NCBI GenBank assembly: GCA_042095835.1
Contig: JBELML010000126.1
Location: 1 to 18,881, forward strand
DNA length: 18,881 bases
DNA from: DATFKA01 sp042095835
GTDB lineage: Bacteria; Bacteroidota; Bacteroidia; Chitinophagales; Saprospiraceae
Direction: 5' to 3'
The notes below the pieces were generated by a model, which worked only from the letters and a program-made list of their open reading frames with translations, was not told the origin of the DNA and did not search any database. Within the stretch, counting starts at the first letter, position 1; every line of letters begins with the position of its first letter. The translations under genes and the position numbers were made by a program. Positions 14,680 through 18,881 of the stretch are shown here, one piece after another.

Positions 14680-17634
14680 TCATCGCTCATCCTTCCGAAA
14701 AGGCAAACGCAGCATGCGCAACACTTCGATACTATAAAAGCCAAACTCTTCTACAACGCGCCCTTCGATCTTGTAGACTCCTTTGCCCCGGAAAGCCCCA
14801 TTCTTGAGTGCCGATGCAAAATGCGTGGTATCAAAAAAGTGGCCACGGCGGTCGATCCAGGTACCAAAAGCCATGCGGTTTCCCTTGACGGTGCGTACAT
14901 CTTTTTTACAGACATAGTAGCCCAAGATGCGGACGATCTGGTTGTAGTAGATGGATAAATGCTCGGCTACGATACAGTCATAACCTTCTTCCTTTTGGAG
15001 CAAAGAAAAAGGAGAACGGAGCGGAAAACCGAGTAGCTCAATCTCATCGAAAGCTTGATCATAGGGGCCTTCTTCCAGGATGGGGAGCTGGTGGCTGGTA
15101 GTCTCGTCTTCGGTGAACAAAGGGATGGTGCCGGTCCACTGCTGCCGTGGATTAAAGACGGCATTTTTCTCCCACATGAGTTCGTATTTGTTCTTTTGCG
15201 TAAAGCGAAAAGCGCCAATACGAATCAGAATCTCTAGCTGATCCGCTGTGATGGCAACGCGTTGTACAAAATCTTCCAAGCTGCGAAACAATCCAGCCTG
15301 GCTACGCGCCAGTACAATACGATGCGCAACTTGGCGCTCCATCTGATGCAAATGAACAAAACCAATGTAAATGTCCTCTCCCTCAATTGTGGTCAAATAT
15401 TGACTATGATTGACACAAGGTGGATGTATCTGTCCGCCCGCCATGCGCGCCTCATGCAAGTAATACTCCGCCGAATAAAACCCACCAAAGTTATTGATCA
15501 CAGCCACCATAAACTCCAGTGGATAATAGGCTTTCAGGTATAAACTCTGGAAACTCTCTACCGCAAAACTCGCCGAATGGGCCTTGCAAAAGGAGTAGCC
15601 GGAGAAACTTTCTACCTGTCGCCAGACCTCCGCACTCAAGTCATCGGAATAGCCTCGCGCCCGGCAATTGTCCCAGTATTTTTGCTCCAAGCGCTCTAGT
15701 GTATCGCCTTTTGATTTTTTACCACTCATCACCCGACGCAGCACGTCACTCTCATCTAAATCCAGGCCCGCAAAATGGTGAACGATCTTCATTACATCTT
15801 CTTGGTAGACCATCACCCCAAAAGTCTCACCCAGCTGCTCCTCAAATACTGGATGTAAATAGCTGAAGCTTCCTGGTTCGTGAAAGCGTTTGATATACTC
15901 CCGCATCATACCCGACTTCGCCACACCCGGCCGAATAATCGAACTCGCTGCTACTAGGTGTATATAATTATCACAATGTAACTTGCTCAACAAGCCTCGC
16001 ATTGCGGGTGACTCGATATAGAAGCAGCCCATACATTTGCCACTTTTGAGTAGCGCTTTGACGCGCTCGTCTTGCTTGATTTTTGGCAAGGCATCAATAT
16101 CTATCGCTGCTGCTTGATTGGCTTTGATGAGGGTGACCGCATCTTTGATATGTCCCAAACCTCGTTGGCTCAGCACATCGTATTTGTGAAAACCGATATC
16201 CTCCGCATGGTGCATATCGAAATGCGTAATAGGCACTCCTTTTGGCATCATCTGGAGCGAAGTATGGTAAGCCAAAGGCTGCTCACTAATCAGAATACCG
16301 CCAGCATGGATGGATAGGTGGTTAGGAAAACCCTGCATCATTTCCCCATAACGAAAGATATCTTTAGCCAACTCGTGGTGCTGCTCATGATTCCCAGGAT
16401 CGGCAACAATCTGATCAATTTCTGCTTTGGGCAAACCAAAAACCTTCCCCAATTCTCGTATAATAGCACGCCCTTTGAAAGTACTGTAGGTGGCCATCAT
16501 TGCTGTATACGCTCTGCCGTAGCGTTGGAAAATATAATCGATCACCTCATCCCGCTCATCCCAGGAGAAATCAATATCAAAATCAGGTGGCGAAGCTCGA
16601 TAAGGATTGATAAAACGCTCAAAGTAGAGGTTCAATTCAATGGGATCAACATCGGTCAAGCCCATACAATAGGCGACCAGGGAGTTGGCACCACTGCCTC
16701 GTCCTACGTGCCGATAGCCCATGCTATGTGCATAACGCACAATATCCCAAGTGATCAGGAAGTAAGCTCCAAAGTCTTGGTTACGGATGACTTTGAGTTC
16801 TTTTTGTAGGCGTGCTTTAACTTCGCGTGGTACATTGCCGCTGACATCGGCGTAACGGCGGACAAGGCCATTCATCGCTAATTTTTCTAATAGTCGATAA
16901 TCGTCCTCTTTAGCACCTGTGAAAGTTTGCCGATTGACAATGAGACCTGTTGGCAATTCGACTTCACAGGTCTTGATGATGCGTTGTGTATTTTCTAGCA
17001 CCTGTGGATAGAGTTTATAAAACTTTTGTAGTGCTTCGGGAGCCAGCATTCGCGCCGTTTTCTTGGCGATGTCTTTGCGCGTTAAGCGACTGAGTACGAC
17101 GTTACAATCAATCGCACGCAAGAGTTGGTGAAGCTTGTAATGCTCATCATCAGCAAAGGTAACTGTCTGGAGTGCCACTAGCTTTTCGGGATAGTCTAGC
17201 AATTCATGATTGAATAAGCGGGAAACATGCTCTGGTCGGATGCCTAGCAACTCATTTGCTTTAAAATCTGAGATTGGTTTGTGGAGGCGTGGATAAATCA
17301 CCCAACAGTGTTTGAAATCTGGTGCATGTACGGGTAGTTCCTTTCCTTCTCGAGAATGTTTGGTCAAGCACTCATTCAGTTCTCGAAATCCCTCCACATT
17401 TTTAGCGATGCCAAGGTATAAACAGCGGTGCGCTTCGTCCCTAAAATCAATTCCAATCAGCGGCTTGATCCCATTGGCTCGACATAGCTGGATAAACTCC
17501 TGCGTACAGCTCGTATTATTGATATCTGTTAATGCCAAGGTCTGCACACCCCAACGTGCCGCCCGCTCCACCAATGCTTTGGGAGAGAAAGTGCCGTAAC
17601 GGAGGCTGTAGTAAGTATGGCAGTTGAGGTACAT
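14680..17634 (-). CDS. Short DnaE-type DNA polymerase III alpha subunit (error-prone type)
   Basis: A 984-aa C-family polymerase, shorter than replicative DnaE (about 1160 aa in E. coli). The N-terminal PHP domain (about 1-70) has lost metal ligands: NCH at 4-6 where HxH is usual, and TDINN at 36-40 where TDHGN is usual, so it should lack PHP exonuclease activity. The palm is intact: GRGSGANSLVAYCMGLTDVDP (311-331), PDFDIDF (350-356) with the catalytic Asp pair D353/D355, and the third acid probably D486 (HKYD). YQEDVM (610-615) and the helix-hairpin-helix and OB-fold regions follow, and the protein ends soon after the OB fold with no tau-binding C-terminal domain. IPLF in the spacer before the OB fold is a possible clamp-binding motif. 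It lies 38 bp downstream of dinB on the same strand. A translesion/SOS role is inferred; it is not likely the replicative enzyme. Confidence 0.9.
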   Translation of the reverse strand: MYLNCHTYYSLRYGTFSPKALVERAARWGVQTLALTDINNTSCTQEFIQLCRANGIKPLIGIDFRDEAHRCLYLGIAKNVEGFRELNECLTKHSREGKELPVHAPDFKHCWVIYPRLHKPISDFKANELLGIRPEHVSRLFNHELLDYPEKLVALQTVTFADDEHYKLHQLLRAIDCNVVLSRLTRKDIAKKTARMLAPEALQKFYKLYPQVLENTQRIIKTCEVELPTGLIVNRQTFTGAKEDDYRLLEKLAMNGLVRRYADVSGNVPREVKARLQKELKVIRNQDFGAYFLITWDIVRYAHSMGYRHVGRGSGANSLVAYCMGLTDVDPIELNLYFERFINPYRASPPDFDIDFSWDERDEVIDYIFQRYGRAYTAMMATYSTFKGRAIIRELGKVFGLPKAEIDQIVADPGNHEQHHELAKDIFRYGEMMQGFPNHLSIHAGGILISEQPLAYHTSLQMMPKGVPITHFDMHHAEDIGFHKYDVLSQRGLGHIKDAVTLIKANQAAAIDIDALPKIKQDERVKALLKSGKCMGCFYIESPAMRGLLSKLHCDNYIHLVAASSIIRPGVAKSGMMREYIKRFHEPGSFSYLHPVFEEQLGETFGVMVYQEDVMKIVHHFAGLDLDESDVLRRVMSGKKSKGDTLERLEQKYWDNCRARGYSDDLSAEVWRQVESFSGYSFCKAHSASFAVESFQSLYLKAYYPLEFMVAVINNFGGFYSAEYYLHEARMAGGQIHPPCVNHSQYLTTIEGEDIYIGFVHLHQMERQVAHRIVLARSQAGLFRSLEDFVQRVAITADQLEILIRIGAFRFTQKNKYELMWEKNAVFNPRQQWTGTIPLFTEDETTSHQLPILEEGPYDQAFDEIELLGFPLRSPFSLLQKEEGYDCIVAEHLSIYYNQIVRILGYYVCKKDVRTVKGNRMAFGTWIDRRGHFFDTTHFASALKNGAFRGKGVYKIEGRVVEEFGFYSIEVLRMLRLPFRKDER

Positions 17635-17666
17635 CTTTCAATGGGTGAATGTATAAATGATTGAAT

Positions 17667-17690
17667 ATTGAATCATTGAGTCATTGAGTC
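17667..17690. repeat. Three tandem octamers across the dinB stop codon
   Basis: ATTGAATC (17667-17674), ATTGAGTC (17675-17682) and ATTGAGTC (17683-17690) are consecutive 8-bp units, followed by a partial ATTC. The dinB stop codon (17673-17675) and its last codons (encoding NDSMTQ) lie within the array, and ATTGA-like units continue toward the dnaE-like gene start. Because 8 is not a multiple of 3, gain or loss of a unit would change the DinB C-terminus. Confidence 0.8.
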
Positions 17691-18848
17691 ATTCCCCCGA
17701 GTGATCAAATGGCTTCCAAAACGGCTGCGTACGCGATCCATTGCTTGTTGTAAGCGGGCATCTTTCTCTTTGTCATCGAAGAGGGACATCTGAGTATGGC
17801 CATGTACGAGGCTACTAAACCGAACGCCGATCAATCGAACGAGTTGGCGCCTTTGATAGAGTTGTTCGAAAATACCCTGTGCGTAGTTGAGTAATTCTTG
17901 CTCACTAGCGGTGTAGGGAATTTTGCGCTGCTTGGTATAGGTATTAAAGTCGGTATAACGGATTTTGATGGTGATGCAGGACGTTAGCTGTTGTTTACAG
18001 CGTAGGTCAAAGGCCAAACGGCTCGTCATATTCGTAAGCATGGCTTTGAGGAAACGCATATCGATTGTATCTTTTTGAAAAGTACGTTCTGTCGACATAG
18101 AGATTTGCTCACTATAAGGCACTACGGGGCTATCATCGATGGCATTGGCTTTGCGCCAAAGTGCGTAGCCGTGTTTCCCAAACTCTCGTTCTAGTAAACG
18201 AGGTGGTATTTCACTTAATGTTTGGACCGTTTTGACGCCCATCAGTTGAAGTTTGCGTGCGGTGGCTTTGCCAATAGATGGAATCTTCCGGATGGATAGT
18301 GGCGCAATAAATGATTTCTCCGTGCCTACTTGTACGAGTTGTGCGCCGTTGGGTTTGGCCTCACTTGTACCTACTTTGGAAATGAGTTTATTGCTGGACA
18401 AACCTATGGATATAGGTAAACCTGACTCTTTCATCACTTTCTGTCGAAGTTCTTGCGACCATTGCCAACAACCTACATACTTATCCATTCCACTCAGATC
18501 GGCATAGAACTCATCGATAGAAGCTTTCTCAAACAATGGCACTTCTTCGGCAATAATACTAGTAACCAATTTCGAGCACTTGGAGTACAGTTCCATATCT
18601 CCCCGCAGCACAAGGGCATCAGGACAGAGTCGTAGGGCCAGCTTCATAGGCATAGCAGATCGTACTCCAAAGCGGCGCGCTTCGTAGCTACAAGAAGAAA
18701 CCACTCCTCTACTACTAGTGCCACCAATGATCAGTGGCTTACCACGCAGTTTATGGTTTCGTAAGCATTCAACAGATGCAAAAAAAGCATCAAGGTCTAG
18801 GTGCAAGATCGCTCTCTCGAAGCGCTTGCCGTTGTTTTCTCTCAGCAT
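17673..18848 (-). CDS. dinB: DNA polymerase IV (Y-family, DinB)
   Basis: A 391-aa Y-family translesion polymerase. Catalytic residues are present: D18 in HLDLDAFFASVE (16-27) and D112/E113 in SIDE (110-113), with F23 at the steric-gate position. The YEARRFGVRSAMP segment (55-67) and the helix-hairpin-helix IPSIGKATARKLQLMGV follow, then the little-finger domain. QMSLF at 353-357 is a good beta-clamp-binding motif. With intact catalytic acids it is an active polymerase, not an ImuB-type inactive relative. The start ATG is preceded by AAAGGAG about 6 nt upstream, one of the few clear Shine-Dalgarno sequences in the window. It is the first gene of a probable two-gene unit with the short DnaE, 38 bp away. 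Its promoter lies beyond the window. Its last six codons come from the octamer repeat. Confidence 0.95.
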   Translation of the reverse strand: MLRENNGKRFERAILHLDLDAFFASVECLRNHKLRGKPLIIGGTSSRGVVSSCSYEARRFGVRSAMPMKLALRLCPDALVLRGDMELYSKCSKLVTSIIAEEVPLFEKASIDEFYADLSGMDKYVGCWQWSQELRQKVMKESGLPISIGLSSNKLISKVGTSEAKPNGAQLVQVGTEKSFIAPLSIRKIPSIGKATARKLQLMGVKTVQTLSEIPPRLLEREFGKHGYALWRKANAIDDSPVVPYSEQISMSTERTFQKDTIDMRFLKAMLTNMTSRLAFDLRCKQQLTSCITIKIRYTDFNTYTKQRKIPYTASEQELLNYAQGIFEQLYQRRQLVRLIGVRFSSLVHGHTQMSLFDDKEKDARLQQAMDRVRSRFGSHLITRGNDSMTQ

Positions 18849-18854
18849 GTTTGA

Positions 18855-18861
18855 CTCCTTT
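18855..18861 (-). promoter_or_regulatory. Shine-Dalgarno sequence of dinB
   Basis: On the minus strand, AAAGGAG is followed by TCAAAC and the dinB ATG. Other genes in this window start after AT-rich sequence with no purine-rich element, as usual in Bacteroidota, so this site suggests a different initiation mode or foreign ancestry for the polymerase pair. Confidence 0.5.
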
Positions 18862-18881
18862 GTTTTAGTTTAAAGACTCTG

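Noticed and set aside
1..18881. CRISPR array, tRNA, rRNA, transposon or prophage
   Set aside because: No regularly spaced repeats of 25-40 bp, no cloverleaf or rRNA-like segment, and no transposase, integrase or phage-type protein was found on either strand.

Overview
This window looks like ordinary chromosome from a Bacteroidota bacterium, most likely a member of the Saprospiria or a relative (inferred; no 16S is present). The signs are: almost no start codon has a Shine-Dalgarno sequence; several upstream regions carry the Bacteroidota -7 element TAnnTTTG; the protein set includes a GIN-domain (DUF2807) exported protein, a PorE-like PD40/OmpA protein, ribosomal protein S16 with a long Ala/Glu tail, and a DinB plus short DnaE pair. 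No rRNA, tRNA, CRISPR array, transposase or phage gene was seen.

Layout. 1-191: short degenerate repeats and a weak hairpin. 192-1355 (-): ArsA/Get3-family ATPase with a C-terminal alpha-crystallin-like domain, divergent from 1581-2177 (+), an unrecognised 198-aa protein. 2191-3984 (-): PD40/CRD/OmpA outer-membrane protein, convergent with the 198-aa gene. 3985-4591: the only long non-coding stretch, ending in a strong terminator for the next gene. 4592-5476 (-): tandem universal stress protein. 5594-6940 (-): hemN, with a CRP/FNR-type palindrome placed at about -41 of a predicted promoter. 7197-7646 (+): CBS-pair protein; 7727-8428 (+): DUF2461 protein. A bidirectional terminator follows, then 8596-9288 (-): GIN-domain protein, and 9406-10236 (+): MscS channel. 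The MscS gene converges with 10253-12433 (-), a fused trehalose-6-phosphate synthase/phosphatase, which is translationally coupled (ATGA overlap) to an unrecognised 462-aa protein at 12430-13818 (-). Upstream lie rpsP (13981-14568, -), a short DnaE polymerase (14680-17634, -) and dinB (17673-18848, -).

How they fit together. Three themes stand out. hemN, usp and the CBS gene form a possible low-oxygen/stress group, with TGAC-N4-GTCA and TGAT-N4-ATCA palindromes in their control regions. The trehalose enzyme, its coupled unknown partner and MscS form an osmotic-stress group. DinB and the short DnaE form a probable damage-tolerance polymerase pair with an intact Y-family polymerase, a cassette that differs from the classical imuA-imuB-dnaE2 set.

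Nothing here is plainly a new multi-gene defence or mobile system. The most promising leads are the hemN promoter architecture, the DinB/short-DnaE pair with an octamer repeat running through the dinB stop codon, the unknown protein coupled to trehalose synthesis behind a possible attenuator, the rpsP leader hairpin, and the Get3d-like ATPase.
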